Assembly: GCA_947259335.1 (NCBI GenBank)
Contig: CAMYMQ010000030.1
Location: 1 to 48,202 of the forward strand
Direction of reading: 5' to 3'
DNA from: an uncultured Alphaproteobacteria bacterium
GTDB lineage: Bacteria; Pseudomonadota; Alphaproteobacteria; Bin65
Length of the DNA stretch: 48,202 nucleotides
Numbering within the stretch: position 1 is the first letter of the stretch; each line of letters begins with the position of its first letter. Both the position numbers and the translations under genes were made by a program. Below are positions 28,762 through 38,936 of this stretch, one piece after another. The notes beneath the pieces were generated by a model. It ran no database searches. It had not been told where the DNA came from and worked only from the letters and a program-made list of their open reading frames with translations.

Positions 28762-30530
28762 CCTCCGCAGCTGCCAATCCCGCAGGCGAAACCGCTGCCG
28801 TCGATCCGATCCTCGCGTCGGTGATCCAGCGGCGGTTGAAGTCGATCACCGAGGAAATGGGGCTGACGCTGCTGCGCACCACGCGCTCGCCGATCCTCAA
28901 CGAGGCGCGCGACTTCGTCACCGGTCTCTATGACGCCAACGGCGACATGTTGGAGCAGACCGAATACATCCCGGTCCTCGCCTTCGCGCTGCAGCCGGCC
29001 TGCAAGCAGGTCATTTCGTTCTTCGGCGACGACATCCATCCGGGCGACGTGATCCTGCACAACGACGTCTTCTCCGGTGGCAACCAGAACAACGACGTGG
29101 CCGTGTTCCGGCCGGTCTTCTGCGGCGAGACGCTGGTTGCCTGGTCGGCCTGCAAGGGGCACCAGGCCGATATCGGCGGCGCCGTCGCCGGCGGCTACAA
29201 CCCCGAGGCGCGGGAAGTCTGGCAGGAGGCGTTGCGCATTCCGCCGCTCAAGATCTATGACCGGGGCACCCTGCGCCGGGACGTCTGGGGCATGGTCTTC
29301 GCCAACATCCGCTATCCGATCGTCCAGGAGGACATCCGCGCCCAGATTGGAGGCACCGTGGTCGGCGAGCGCGGCGTCCGCGAGCTGGTGGACCGCTACG
29401 GTCTGGCCTCGTTCCTGGCCCACAAGGACTATCTGTTCGACCGCACCGAGGCGATGGTCGCCGCCGAGATCGCGGGCATCCCCGACGGCGTCTACAAGGG
29501 CCAGAGCACGGTCTATTACGACGGGGTCACGGACGGCAGCGAGATGCTGATCAACCTCGCCGTGACGGTGGCCGGCGACGCGGTGACCTTCGACTTCACC
29601 GGCACCGCGCCGCAGACGCCCGGCTTCGTCAACGCGCCCTTCTCGGCGACCGCCTCGGCGCTGATGCTGACCTTCCTGATGCTGATCAACCCCGATATTC
29701 CGCACAACGCGGGATTGTTGCGCCGGGTCAAGATCGTCAATCCCGAGGGCAGCTTCCTGAACGCGGCCTTTCCGGCGGCGACGACCTTCGGCAATTCGAT
29801 CACCGGGCCGACATCCGACGCCATTTTCCGCGCCTTCGCCGACGCGCTGCCGCACATGGTCTCGGCCGGCTGGAACCGGTCGCTCAACATCGGCATCACC
29901 GGCCACGACCCGCGCCGGGACCGGCCCTTCGTCGACATCCTGTTCCTGGCGCTCAAGGGCGGTTCCGGCGCGACCTGGCAGGCCGACGGTTACGACCATA
30001 TCGGCCTGATTAACTGCGCTGGCGGAATCCTGGCCCAGGACTACGAGATGTTCGAGATCCAGAACCCGGTGCGGCTCGTTCGCCACGAGTACGATCCGGA
30101 CTCGGCCGGCGCCGGGCGCTGGCGCGGCGGGGTCGGGACCGAGACCGAGTTCCGCATCGAAGGGGAGAAGGTCACCGCGGTCGCCTTCGGCGACGGGGTC
30201 GAGGAGGGGGCGCGCGCCTTCGGCTTGTTCGGAGGCCAGGACGGCAGCCTCAACACAGCGGTTTTCCGCCAGCCGGACGGCATCGAACGGGTGCCCAAGA
30301 CCAAGCAGATCGTCCGCGATATCCCCGGGGGCACGGTCTTCGTCCAGAAGGCGGGCGGCGGCGGCGGGTATGGAGACCCGAACGAGCGACCGCCCGAGGC
30401 GGTGCTGGACGACGTGCGCAACGGTATGGTCTCGGTCGAGGCCGCGCGGCGCGCGTATGGGGTGGTCATCGACGCCGAGACCCTGACGGTCGACGAGGCG
30501 GCGACCCGCGAGGCGAGGGGGCAGGCATGA
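28758..30530 (+). CDS. hyuB: Hydantoinase B/oxoprolinase family protein
   Basis: PILASVIQRRLKSITEEMGLTLLRTTRSPILNEARDFVTGLYD, GDVILHNDVFSGGNQNNDVAVF, C-terminal GGGGYGDP; ATGA overlap with hyuA. Confidence 0.93.
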   Translation: MTSAAANPAGETAAVDPILASVIQRRLKSITEEMGLTLLRTTRSPILNEARDFVTGLYDANGDMLEQTEYIPVLAFALQPACKQVISFFGDDIHPGDVILHNDVFSGGNQNNDVAVFRPVFCGETLVAWSACKGHQADIGGAVAGGYNPEAREVWQEALRIPPLKIYDRGTLRRDVWGMVFANIRYPIVQEDIRAQIGGTVVGERGVRELVDRYGLASFLAHKDYLFDRTEAMVAAEIAGIPDGVYKGQSTVYYDGVTDGSEMLINLAVTVAGDAVTFDFTGTAPQTPGFVNAPFSATASALMLTFLMLINPDIPHNAGLLRRVKIVNPEGSFLNAAFPAATTFGNSITGPTSDAIFRAFADALPHMVSAGWNRSLNIGITGHDPRRDRPFVDILFLALKGGSGATWQADGYDHIGLINCAGGILAQDYEMFEIQNPVRLVRHEYDPDSAGAGRWRGGVGTETEFRIEGEKVTAVAFGDGVEEGARAFGLFGGQDGSLNTAVFRQPDGIERVPKTKQIVRDIPGGTVFVQKAGGGGGYGDPNERPPEAVLDDVRNGMVSVEAARRAYGVVIDAETLTVDEAATREARGQA

Positions 30531-30940
30531 GCAAGGTCGCTGTCGACCATATCGGCGTGATCGTCGAGAACATCGAGGACGCGGTCGCAAGATACACGCC
30601 GATTCTGGGCCCGCCCGCCAAGCGGATCGAGCTGGAGGAGGTCGGCCTGAGGGTCGCCGAGTTCGAGACCGCCAACGTGACCATCGAGTTGATCCAGTAC
30701 GCCGGAGAGCAGGCCGAGTTCGCCCGCCAGGTGATGGGCGATGCGCAGGGGCTGAACCACATTTCGCTCAGGGTCGGCGACCTCGCCGCCAGCCTCGAAA
30801 CGGCGCGGGAGACGGGATTACGGGTCCAGGAGGGATTTCCCCGGCGCGGCGCCCATGGCGAGGTCGCCTTTTTCGAGCGCGATGCCGGAACCGGGCTGTT
30901 GCTCGAGTTCTGCCAGCCGGACGCCCGGTCCGACGACTGA
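30527..30940 (+). CDS. VOC-family protein, methylmalonyl-CoA epimerase-like
   Basis: VDHIGVIVENIEDAVARYTPILG, LNHISLRVGDL, GLLLEFCQP; ATGA overlap with hyuB. Confidence 0.85.
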   Translation: MSKVAVDHIGVIVENIEDAVARYTPILGPPAKRIELEEVGLRVAEFETANVTIELIQYAGEQAEFARQVMGDAQGLNHISLRVGDLAASLETARETGLRVQEGFPRRGAHGEVAFFERDAGTGLLLEFCQPDARSDD

Positions 30941-31012
30941 TATCCTGGCCGCCGTTAACCTTCGGGCAATCGGCGATCGCTAAGGTCCTGTCGGTATTAC
31001 GGAAATCACCGG

Positions 31013-31468
31013 GTGGGTACCTTGAAAGCCGAACACGAGTCCTATGCGCCGTTCGCGCTGGCCGCCGGCATGGATCGGCGCCGTCTTCCCGCTGAGGCGC
31101 GCCGGGGCCTGGTCATCGGGCCTCGGCAGCCCCGCGTCTGGCATCGGCTGGTCAGCCGCCTGAACTTCCGGGTCGAGAATCTCGGGCGGGGTGCCTCGAT
31201 CAGCGGCATCCGGCTGTCGCCCTTGCCGGCAGGGGCGCTGGTCGACTGGAACAAGTCGCTGCCGGCGGCGGTCGAGTTCAGGGGAGCCGGGCTGGTCATC
31301 ACAGGCGGCACCCGGCGGAGCATCCTGGACACGCTGGCGTCGGTGCGCCTCGCGCTGCCGCGGTCCGAAGCGGACAACCCGGAAATGGTGCTCGAGATCC
31401 TGATGCGGATCGATGGCACGGAGACGACGGCCGTAACCACGATCGGCCTCAGCGATTCGGCGCCCTAG
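31013..31468 (+). CDS. Hypothetical protein, 151 aa
   Basis: Intact ORF in a gap between supported genes; GTG start; no family recognised. Confidence 0.5.
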   Translation: MGTLKAEHESYAPFALAAGMDRRRLPAEARRGLVIGPRQPRVWHRLVSRLNFRVENLGRGASISGIRLSPLPAGALVDWNKSLPAAVEFRGAGLVITGGTRRSILDTLASVRLALPRSEADNPEMVLEILMRIDGTETTAVTTIGLSDSAP

Positions 31469-31477
31469 CCGGGAGGA

Positions 31478-31954
31478 TCAGGCGCCAACGGCGCCGTCGA
31501 GCCCGAGTGTCCCGTCGAGGCGCGCCCCGGTGAAATCGGCGCCGTCGATGGCGGCGCGGTGGAGGTCGGCCGCCGACAGGTCGGCATCGGTCAGGTCCGC
31601 GCCGCGCAGATCGGCGTGATTCAATTCCGCGCCTCCCAGACGGGCCCCGCGCAGCTTGGCGCGGGAGAGGATCGTCCGGTGCATAAAGGCGCCGGTCAGA
31701 TCGGCGCCCGTCAGGTCGGCGTCGCTGAGTTCCGCTCGGATCAACTCGACCCCGCGCAGCCGCGCACCCCTGAAATCGGCGCCCTGGAGCGTGAAGCCGT
31801 GAAAATGGCGGCCGTCGAGATCGCGGTTCCGGAAATCGGCGCGCCCGCCGCTTTTGCCGCTGCTGAGCAGCCAGGTCATGTGGCGTTCGAGAATGGTCTG
31901 GAACTCGTCGTCGTCGAGTTTAGCGGGAATGGCGGTCGGATCGGTTGAGGTCAT
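31478..31954 (-). CDS. Pentapeptide-repeat protein
   Basis: Tandem A(D/N)LXX repeats: GADFRGARLRGVELIRAELSDADLTGADLTGAF...GADLTDADLSAADL; start at internal ATG (MTSTDP) or 32011. Confidence 0.9.
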   Translation of the reverse strand: MTSTDPTAIPAKLDDDEFQTILERHMTWLLSSGKSGGRADFRNRDLDGRHFHGFTLQGADFRGARLRGVELIRAELSDADLTGADLTGAFMHRTILSRAKLRGARLGGAELNHADLRGADLTDADLSAADLHRAAIDGADFTGARLDGTLGLDGAVGA

Positions 31955-32187
31955 CGCGGTTCTGCCGTTGTTGCCGCCTTTCGGTTTAGCGCGGCTCGGG
32001 GCTGCGGGCAATCCGGGGGGCGGACCGGTAAGAAGAAATTAGGGAAAACAATGTCTAAATGCCGGTGCGACAGCAATTGCGTTGAAACCATGACGAAAGT
32101 GCGTATCTCTTTGACGATACAATCTGCGCGACAGGGGCGAATCTGTGGCCTGCTCAGTGTGTGTGAGACTTGCACAGGGCGCGTTCA

Positions 32188-33504
32188 GTGAGTGATCCTG
32201 TCATCGACAGGCCAGCCTCCGGCGCGGCGTCCCAGCCGCGCCGCAAAAGCGCTGTGGGCCGCTTCTTCAGCATATCCGCGAAGATCATCCTGCCGCTGGT
32301 CGTGATCGGCGTTGCCGGCTTTGCGTTCGCTTATCTTCGGGCGACCCGGCCCGAGGTCAAGACGGCGGCGATCGCCGAGCGCGTGTGGCTGGTCGGTGCG
32401 GTGACGGTCAAGACGACGACGGTCAGGCCGACGCTCACCCTCTATGGCAGGATCGTCGCCGGACGGGAAGTCGAACTGCGGCCCCTGGTGACCGGCCAGG
32501 TCATCGAGGTCGGCAAGAATTTCGCGGACGGGGGACTGGTGCGCAAGGGCGACACGCTCGCCGTCATCGATCCGTTCGAATACAAGGCCGCGGTTACCGA
32601 ACGGAAAGCCCAGCTCGTCGAGGCCCGGGCCAAGCTGCGCGAGCTCAGGGCCGATCTGGTCGCCGAAAAGGACATGCTCAAGTTCGACGAGCGCCAGATC
32701 GAGGTGCGGACCCGCGACCTGAGCCGACGCGAGGATCTGCTCAAGCGCAAGACCGGGACGGAGAAATCGCTCGACGATGCGCGCTATGCCCTGAACGAGC
32801 AGCAGCGCGCCCAGGCGAACCGCAAGAAGAACATCGCCTCGCTGGAGTCCCGCATCCAGCAGCAGCAGGCGATCATCGACAGGTCTTCGGTTGCGCTCAA
32901 GCGGGCCGAACGCGATCTCGAGGACACGCGGCTGACCGCGCCGTTCGACGGTATTCTTCGGGAAATCACGACGGCGATCGGCAAGAGGATCGGGGTCGGC
33001 GACAAGGTGGCGCGGCTGACCGACATCGGGCGGCTCGAAGCCGAGTTCCAGGTCACCGACGGCCAGTATGGGCGGCTCGTGTCCCGGGGCTCCGTCGTCG
33101 GACGCAAGGCGACCGTTATCTGGAAGACCGGTGACACGTCCTTGCGGTATCCGGCGACGATCAGGCGGGTGTCGGGGCAGGTGTCGAGCGACGCCGGCGG
33201 GATCAACCTGTTCGCCCGCCTCGACAGCACCGATCTGAAGACCGTGCTCCGGCCCGGCGTCTTCGTTCAGGTGGAGATCGCGGACAAGCCCTATGACAAG
33301 GTGATCCGGTTGCCGGACGAGGCGGTCCAGGACCACAAGACGGTCTATGTGATCGGGAAGGAACGCCTCGAGGCGCGTACGGTCGAGATCGTCGGCCGGA
33401 TCGAGAACGACGTGCTCGTTCGAGGCGACCTGAAGGATGGTGAGCGGGTCGTCGCTCGCATCTTCCCGGAGATCGGCCCGGGTGTCCGGGTGCGGGTTCC
33501 GTGA
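32188..33504 (+). CDS. RND efflux periplasmic adaptor (membrane fusion protein)
   Basis: TM near N-terminus; LYGRIVAGREVELRPLVTGQVIEVGKNFADGGLVRKGDTLAVIDPFEY lipoyl region, coiled coil, LTAPFDGILREI; start 32170 also possible. Confidence 0.9.
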   Translation: MSDPVIDRPASGAASQPRRKSAVGRFFSISAKIILPLVVIGVAGFAFAYLRATRPEVKTAAIAERVWLVGAVTVKTTTVRPTLTLYGRIVAGREVELRPLVTGQVIEVGKNFADGGLVRKGDTLAVIDPFEYKAAVTERKAQLVEARAKLRELRADLVAEKDMLKFDERQIEVRTRDLSRREDLLKRKTGTEKSLDDARYALNEQQRAQANRKKNIASLESRIQQQQAIIDRSSVALKRAERDLEDTRLTAPFDGILREITTAIGKRIGVGDKVARLTDIGRLEAEFQVTDGQYGRLVSRGSVVGRKATVIWKTGDTSLRYPATIRRVSGQVSSDAGGINLFARLDSTDLKTVLRPGVFVQVEIADKPYDKVIRLPDEAVQDHKTVYVIGKERLEARTVEIVGRIENDVLVRGDLKDGERVVARIFPEIGPGVRVRVP

Positions 33505-36500
33505 CCGGCACGGCGGAGCCGCCGGACGGTCCGCGTAACGTTCGCGCCAAGGCCGACCTGATCGGCCTGTTCACGCGTCATCCCACGGCGGCCAACCTGA
33601 TGATGGTCCTGATGATCATCGCCGGGCTGTTCGCCCTGTACAAGATGACCACCCAGTTCTTCCCGGACTTCGGCATCGACGTGGTCTCGGTCACCGTCGA
33701 ATGGCCGGGGGCGAGCGCGGAAGACGTGGACAACAGCATCGTCCAGCCGATCGACCGCGAGGTGCGCTTTCTCGACAACGTAAAGCGGGCCCGTTCCAAC
33801 GCCTTCGAGGGCCGGGCGGTGATCTCCGTCGAGTTCGAGCCGGGCACCGACATGCAGTCGGCGCTGGCCAACGTCGAGACGGCGGTCCGCCAGGTCACGA
33901 CCCTGCCCGAGGATTCGGAGACGCCGGTGATCAAGCGGATCATCCGCTATGACACCCTCAGTCGGCTGGTCATTTCGGGACCCTATTCGGAACGCTCGCT
34001 CAAGGAACTGGCCAAGCGCATTCGCGACGGCCTGCTGCGCCAGGGCATCGATAAGGTCGACATCGGCGGCGCGCGCAAGGAAGAGGTTCTCGTCGAACTC
34101 AAGCCGGAGACGTTGCGCCGGCTCGATATGAGCATCGACGATATTTCCAAGCGGCTGCGGGCAATCTCCCAGGATATTCCGTCCGGCGACCTGAGCGGGC
34201 GGGCGAAGCGCCAGCTGCGCAGCATCGGCGAGGCGAAGACCGCCCGCGAGGTCGGCAAGATCGAGATCAAGTCCCTGGCCGGCGGCCAGAAGCTGCTGCT
34301 GCGGGACATCGCGACGATTACCGAGGCCTTCGACGAGGACGGGCACGAATTCCGTCACAACGGTCAGCGCGCAATCGAGCTACACATACAGCGGTCGACC
34401 ACCGGCGACGCCCTGACGCTGTCCAACAAGGTCACGAAATATCTGGCCGAGTTGAAGCCGACCTTGCCGCCCAACATCACCGTCGTCCGCTTCGATGTTC
34501 AGGCGAATCTGATCCGCAGCCGCATCGGCCTGTTGCTGGAGAATGGCGCGACCGGGCTTCTGGTCGTGCTCATCATCCTGTTCCTGTTTCTGAACTTCAA
34601 GGTCGCCTTCTGGGTCGCGGTCGGGATTCCGGTCTCCTTGATGGCGACGCTGCTGGTCATGTGGGGCACAGACCAGTCGATCAACATGGTCAGCCTGTTC
34701 GGACTGATCATGGCGATCGGCATCATCGTCGACGACGCCATTGTCGTCGGCGAGCATTCCGAGGCGCTCAAGCGCATGGGCTACGACGCCCCCCTGGCGG
34801 CCGAAGCGGGCGCCCGGCGGATGGCGGCGCCCGTGTTCAGCGCCTCGTTGACGACCATCGCCGCCTTCCTGCCCCTGCTTTTGATCTCCGACATCATCGG
34901 CCAGATCATGCGGGCCATCCCGCTGGTGATCATCGCGGTGATCATCGCCAGCCTGGTGGAATGTTTCCTGGTCCTGCCCGGCCACATGCGCCACGCGCTC
35001 GCCGACAAGACCCGGGCAGGCGCGCGCCGGACCTGGGCGTCGCTGCCGGTTACCTCCCGGATCCTGCTGTTTCCGGGACGCCTGCTGGTTCTCGGCAAGC
35101 GCGGGTTCGACGCCGGTTTCGACCGGTTCCGTGACGGTCTCTTCCTCAAGGTCGTCCGGCTGGCCGTGCGCTGGCGGTATGCCACGGTATCGCTCGCCGT
35201 CGCGTCGCTGATCGTGTGCGTCGGGCTCGTCGTGGGCGGCCGTATCGCCTTCATCTTCTTCCCCAATCCAGAGGTCGACAACCTGTTCGCAAACGTCGAG
35301 TTCGCCTCGGGGACGCCGAGGGCGAAGACCGAAGCGATGCTCAAGGAGATGGAGCGCGCGATGCGCGCGGCCGAGCGCAAGCTCACCGATGGCAAGGGGA
35401 AATTGGTCTACGCCGCGGTCGAGCGACTGGGTACGCCCGTCGGGGTCAGCCCGGTCACGGCGCCGGTCGAGGGCGATCATGTCGGCGGCATCTTCGTTCA
35501 GATGATCCCGACCGAGAAGCGCGATATCACCGCCGACGAATTCGTCCGCGCCTGGCGCGCGGAGGTGAAACCGCTCGCCGGACTGCAGGTCTTCACGATC
35601 AAGCCGGCCCGGGGCGGGCCGCCGGGCCGGGATGTCGACGTGCGCCTGTCGGGGGCGGAGCCCGCCATCCTCAAGAAGGCGGCGAATGAACTGGTCCAGC
35701 TGATCAAGACCGTTCCGGGCGTAACCGACGTCGAAGACAATCTGCCGTATGGCAAGCGGGAGGCGCTGCTCGAACTGACCCCGCGCGGCAAGGCGCTCGG
35801 CTTCACCACGGAAACAGTCGGCCGCCAGATCCGCGATTCCTTCGAGGGATCGATCGCGCGCCGCTTCGGGCGCGGCGACGAGGAGGTGATTTTCCGGGTG
35901 CGGCTGGCCGCCGACGCGCGCGATAGCGCCACGCTGCATTCGCTCTACCTCAAGGCGCCCTCCGGCCAGTTCGTGCCGCTCGACACGGTGGTGACTATCC
36001 GCGAGAAGTCCGGCTTCGCCCGCATCAAGCGCGAGGCGGGTGCCCGCGAAGTGGCCGTCGTCGCCGACCTCAACACAGCCGTGAACACCACCGACAAGGC
36101 CCTGGCGACCCTGGAAGCCAAGGGTCTCAAGGAAATCGCCCGGAAATACGGCGTCGACTACCGGTTCGAAGGGCGCGCCCAGGAGCAGTCCCGGACCTTC
36201 AAGGACATGGGAATCGGCGCGCTGATCGGTATCGCGCTCATCTACATCATCCTGGCCTGGATGTTCGCCAGCTATGCCCGGCCCTTCGTCGTCATGTCGA
36301 TCATTCCGCTTGGTTTCGTCGGCACGGTGATCGGCCACATGTTGCTCGGCTTTGATCTGACCGTGCTCAGCCTGATCGCCCTGGTCGGTCTGTCCGGTAT
36401 CGTCGTCAACGACTCGATCATCCTCGTGACGACGATCAAGGAGCGGGTCGAGAACGGCGAGGACTGGTTCTCGGCGACCGTTCATGGCACCCGCGACCGG

Positions 36501-36746
36501 CTGCGCGCCGTCCTGCTGACTTCGCTGACCACCATCGGCGGCCTGGCGCCGCTGATGTTCGAGACCGATCTTCAGGCGCAGTTCCTGATTCCGATGGCGA
36601 TCACCCTGGTGTTCGGCCTGATGGTGACGACGCTGCTGGTGTTGTTCGTTATCCCATCGATGGTGGCGATCCAGGCCGATTTGGGGCGCCTGTTCGGCCG
36701 GAAATCCTATCTGAAGGGCGGCGCCCCGCAGGTCGCCGCGGAATAG
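33501..36746 (+). CDS. RND-family efflux transporter permease
   Basis: TRHPTAANLMMVLMIIAG, VEWPGASAEDVDNSIVQPIDREV, GIIVDDAIVVGEH; 1081 aa; GTGA overlap with adaptor stop. Confidence 0.95.
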   Translation: MTGTAEPPDGPRNVRAKADLIGLFTRHPTAANLMMVLMIIAGLFALYKMTTQFFPDFGIDVVSVTVEWPGASAEDVDNSIVQPIDREVRFLDNVKRARSNAFEGRAVISVEFEPGTDMQSALANVETAVRQVTTLPEDSETPVIKRIIRYDTLSRLVISGPYSERSLKELAKRIRDGLLRQGIDKVDIGGARKEEVLVELKPETLRRLDMSIDDISKRLRAISQDIPSGDLSGRAKRQLRSIGEAKTAREVGKIEIKSLAGGQKLLLRDIATITEAFDEDGHEFRHNGQRAIELHIQRSTTGDALTLSNKVTKYLAELKPTLPPNITVVRFDVQANLIRSRIGLLLENGATGLLVVLIILFLFLNFKVAFWVAVGIPVSLMATLLVMWGTDQSINMVSLFGLIMAIGIIVDDAIVVGEHSEALKRMGYDAPLAAEAGARRMAAPVFSASLTTIAAFLPLLLISDIIGQIMRAIPLVIIAVIIASLVECFLVLPGHMRHALADKTRAGARRTWASLPVTSRILLFPGRLLVLGKRGFDAGFDRFRDGLFLKVVRLAVRWRYATVSLAVASLIVCVGLVVGGRIAFIFFPNPEVDNLFANVEFASGTPRAKTEAMLKEMERAMRAAERKLTDGKGKLVYAAVERLGTPVGVSPVTAPVEGDHVGGIFVQMIPTEKRDITADEFVRAWRAEVKPLAGLQVFTIKPARGGPPGRDVDVRLSGAEPAILKKAANELVQLIKTVPGVTDVEDNLPYGKREALLELTPRGKALGFTTETVGRQIRDSFEGSIARRFGRGDEEVIFRVRLAADARDSATLHSLYLKAPSGQFVPLDTVVTIREKSGFARIKREAGAREVAVVADLNTAVNTTDKALATLEAKGLKEIARKYGVDYRFEGRAQEQSRTFKDMGIGALIGIALIYIILAWMFASYARPFVVMSIIPLGFVGTVIGHMLLGFDLTVLSLIALVGLSGIVVNDSIILVTTIKERVENGEDWFSATVHGTRDRLRAVLLTSLTTIGGLAPLMFETDLQAQFLIPMAITLVFGLMVTTLLVLFVIPSMVAIQADLGRLFGRKSYLKGGAPQVAAE

Positions 36747-36747
36747 C

Positions 36748-38829
36748 CTAGCCCGAGCGCAGGCGCCGGACGCCCTCGTCCTGTTCGAACAGGTAGAGGA
36801 GGGTGCGCAGGGCCTGACCGCGCTCGGAGGCCAGTTCCGGGTCGCGTTCGAGCGCCAATCGCGCGTCGGACCGTGCAATCTCCAGCAGATCCGCGTGGAC
36901 CGCGAGATCGGCGAGCCGGAAGACCGGCAGGCCGCTCTGCCGCGTCCCCAGAACCTCGCCGCCACCGCGCAGGCGCAGGTCTTCCTCGGCGATCCGGAAG
37001 CCGTCCTCGGTCTCGCGCATGATGTTCAGCCGGGCCTGGGCGGTCTGGGTCAGCGGCTTTTGGTAGAGCAGCAGGCAGGACGAGGCGCGTTCGCCCCGGC
37101 CGACTCTGCCGCGCAGCTGATGGAGCTGGGCGAGCCCGAAGCGCTCGGCGTGTTCGATGACCATGATCGTGGCGGCGGGCACGTCGACCCCGACCTCGAT
37201 GACGGTCGTCGCCACCAGGATGCGGGTCTTGCCGGCGGCAAACGCCGCCATGGCCGTGTCCTTCTCGGGGCCGGCGAGCTGCCCGTGGACCAGCCCGACC
37301 GCGTCGCCGAACCTCTGGCGCAGGGCTTCGTAGCGGTCGGTCGCCGCGGCGAGGTCCAGGATCTCCGAGTCTTCGACCAGAGGACAGACCCAATAGACCT
37401 GCGCCCCCTCCGCGATCGCCCGGCTGAGCGCGCCGTAGACGTCGGCGAGCCGGTCGACGGGCAGCGCGCGTGTGTCGACCGGCTTCCGACCGGCCGGCTT
37501 GTCGGTCAGCCGCGAGGCGTCGAGATCGCCATAGGCGGCGAGCAGGAGCGTGCGGGGAATCGGGGTCGCGGTCATCACCAGGATGTCGACCGCCTTGCCC
37601 TTGCCGCTCAGGGCCAGCCGCTGGTGTACGCCGAACCGGTGCTGCTCGTCGATGACCGCCAATGCGAGGTCGAGGAAGACGACGTCCTCAGAGAACAAGG
37701 CGTGGGTGCCGACGACGATATCGACCTCGCCGTGAACGATCGCGCGCAGCAGCTTGTCCCGCGCCAGCCCCTTGTCGCGGCCGGTAAGCAAGGCCACCCG
37801 CAGCCCCGTGCTCTCCGCCAGCTCGGCGATGGTCTTGTAATGTTGGCGGGCGAGGATCTCGGTCGGCGCCATCAGCGCCGCCTGGCAACCGGCCTCGATC
37901 GCGGTCGCCATGGCGAGGAAGGCGACGACGGTCTTGCCGCTGCCGACGTCGCCCTGGAGCAGGCGCAGCATGCGCGCGTCCTCGGCCATGTCGTGGCGGA
38001 TCTCGGCCAGGGCGGTTTTCTGGGAGGCGGTCAGGGTGAAGGGCAGGGAGGCGACGATCCGGTCAGAGAGCTTGCCGGTGCCCTTGACCGGCCGGCCGCG
38101 CAGTTTCCGCTGTTTGGCTCGCACGATCAGGAGCGCGAGCTGGGTCGCCAGGAGCTCGTCATAGGCCAGGCGTTTGCGCGCCGGTGTGTTGGGTTCGAGG
38201 TCGGTGGCAGATTCCGGCCGGTGAACCGCGTGGACGGCGTCCCGCCAGCGCGGCAGCGACGCTTTTGCGACATAGGCCGCGTCGATCCATTCCGGCAGGG
38301 ACGGCGCCCGGTCGACGGCCGCTGCGACCGCCTTGCTCAGTGTCTTCAGCGCCAGGCCGGCGGTCAGCGGATAAACCGGCTCGACCCGCTTGATCGCGTC
38401 GATCTCCTCGAGCGTGCCGACATGGTCGGGATGGGTCATCTGCAACCCGCCGCGATAGTCCTCGAGGAAGCCGCTGACGACCCGGGTCGCGCCGACCGGG
38501 TAGGTGCGCTGCAGGTAGTCGCCCTTGGCATGGAAGAACACGAGGGTGACGAAGCCGGTCTCGTCGGCGCACACGATGCGGTAGGGCGCCTTGCGGTTGC
38601 CGCCCGGCTGGTGGGCGTCGACGCGCACCGTCAGGGTCGCGGTGGTGCCAGCGCGCGCCTCGGTCACCTTGGGGGAATAGCGCCGATCGATCACCCCGGT
38701 CGGCAGATGCCACAGCAGGTCGACGACATGCTCGCCCGCCAGCCTCTCGATCAACGGTGCGAGCCGCGGCCCGATGCCGGGGAGCGCCTTGATCGGCGCG
38801 AACAGGGGGAAGAGTGGTTCCGGGCGCAT
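36748..38829 (-). CDS. recG: ATP-dependent DNA helicase RecG
   Basis: LPGIGPRLAPLIERLAGEHVVDLLWHLPTGVIDR, GDVGSGKTVVAFLA, VIDEQHRFGVHQR, QLRGRVGRGERAS; start at MRPEPLFPLF (38829). Confidence 0.95.
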   Translation of the reverse strand: MRPEPLFPLFAPIKALPGIGPRLAPLIERLAGEHVVDLLWHLPTGVIDRRYSPKVTEARAGTTATLTVRVDAHQPGGNRKAPYRIVCADETGFVTLVFFHAKGDYLQRTYPVGATRVVSGFLEDYRGGLQMTHPDHVGTLEEIDAIKRVEPVYPLTAGLALKTLSKAVAAAVDRAPSLPEWIDAAYVAKASLPRWRDAVHAVHRPESATDLEPNTPARKRLAYDELLATQLALLIVRAKQRKLRGRPVKGTGKLSDRIVASLPFTLTASQKTALAEIRHDMAEDARMLRLLQGDVGSGKTVVAFLAMATAIEAGCQAALMAPTEILARQHYKTIAELAESTGLRVALLTGRDKGLARDKLLRAIVHGEVDIVVGTHALFSEDVVFLDLALAVIDEQHRFGVHQRLALSGKGKAVDILVMTATPIPRTLLLAAYGDLDASRLTDKPAGRKPVDTRALPVDRLADVYGALSRAIAEGAQVYWVCPLVEDSEILDLAAATDRYEALRQRFGDAVGLVHGQLAGPEKDTAMAAFAAGKTRILVATTVIEVGVDVPAATIMVIEHAERFGLAQLHQLRGRVGRGERASSCLLLYQKPLTQTAQARLNIMRETEDGFRIAEEDLRLRGGGEVLGTRQSGLPVFRLADLAVHADLLEIARSDARLALERDPELASERGQALRTLLYLFEQDEGVRRLRSG

Positions 38830-38936
38830 TCCGGACTGAAGTTCGCCGCCGCCGGCAAGGAACCGGCTGACAGGGCCGTGGGCAGGGCCTATATGGTATG
38901 CCATTCACGCGCGCGATCAAGCCAAGGGAGAACCGC

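Noticed and set aside
32188-36746. Complete tripartite efflux system
   Set aside because: Adaptor and RND permease are clear but no TolC-type outer-membrane gene is adjacent; this is common and not in itself unusual.
34380-36965. 861-aa antisense ORF opposite the RND permease
   Set aside because: Shadow ORF with His/Asp/Arg-rich low-complexity translation; no start context.
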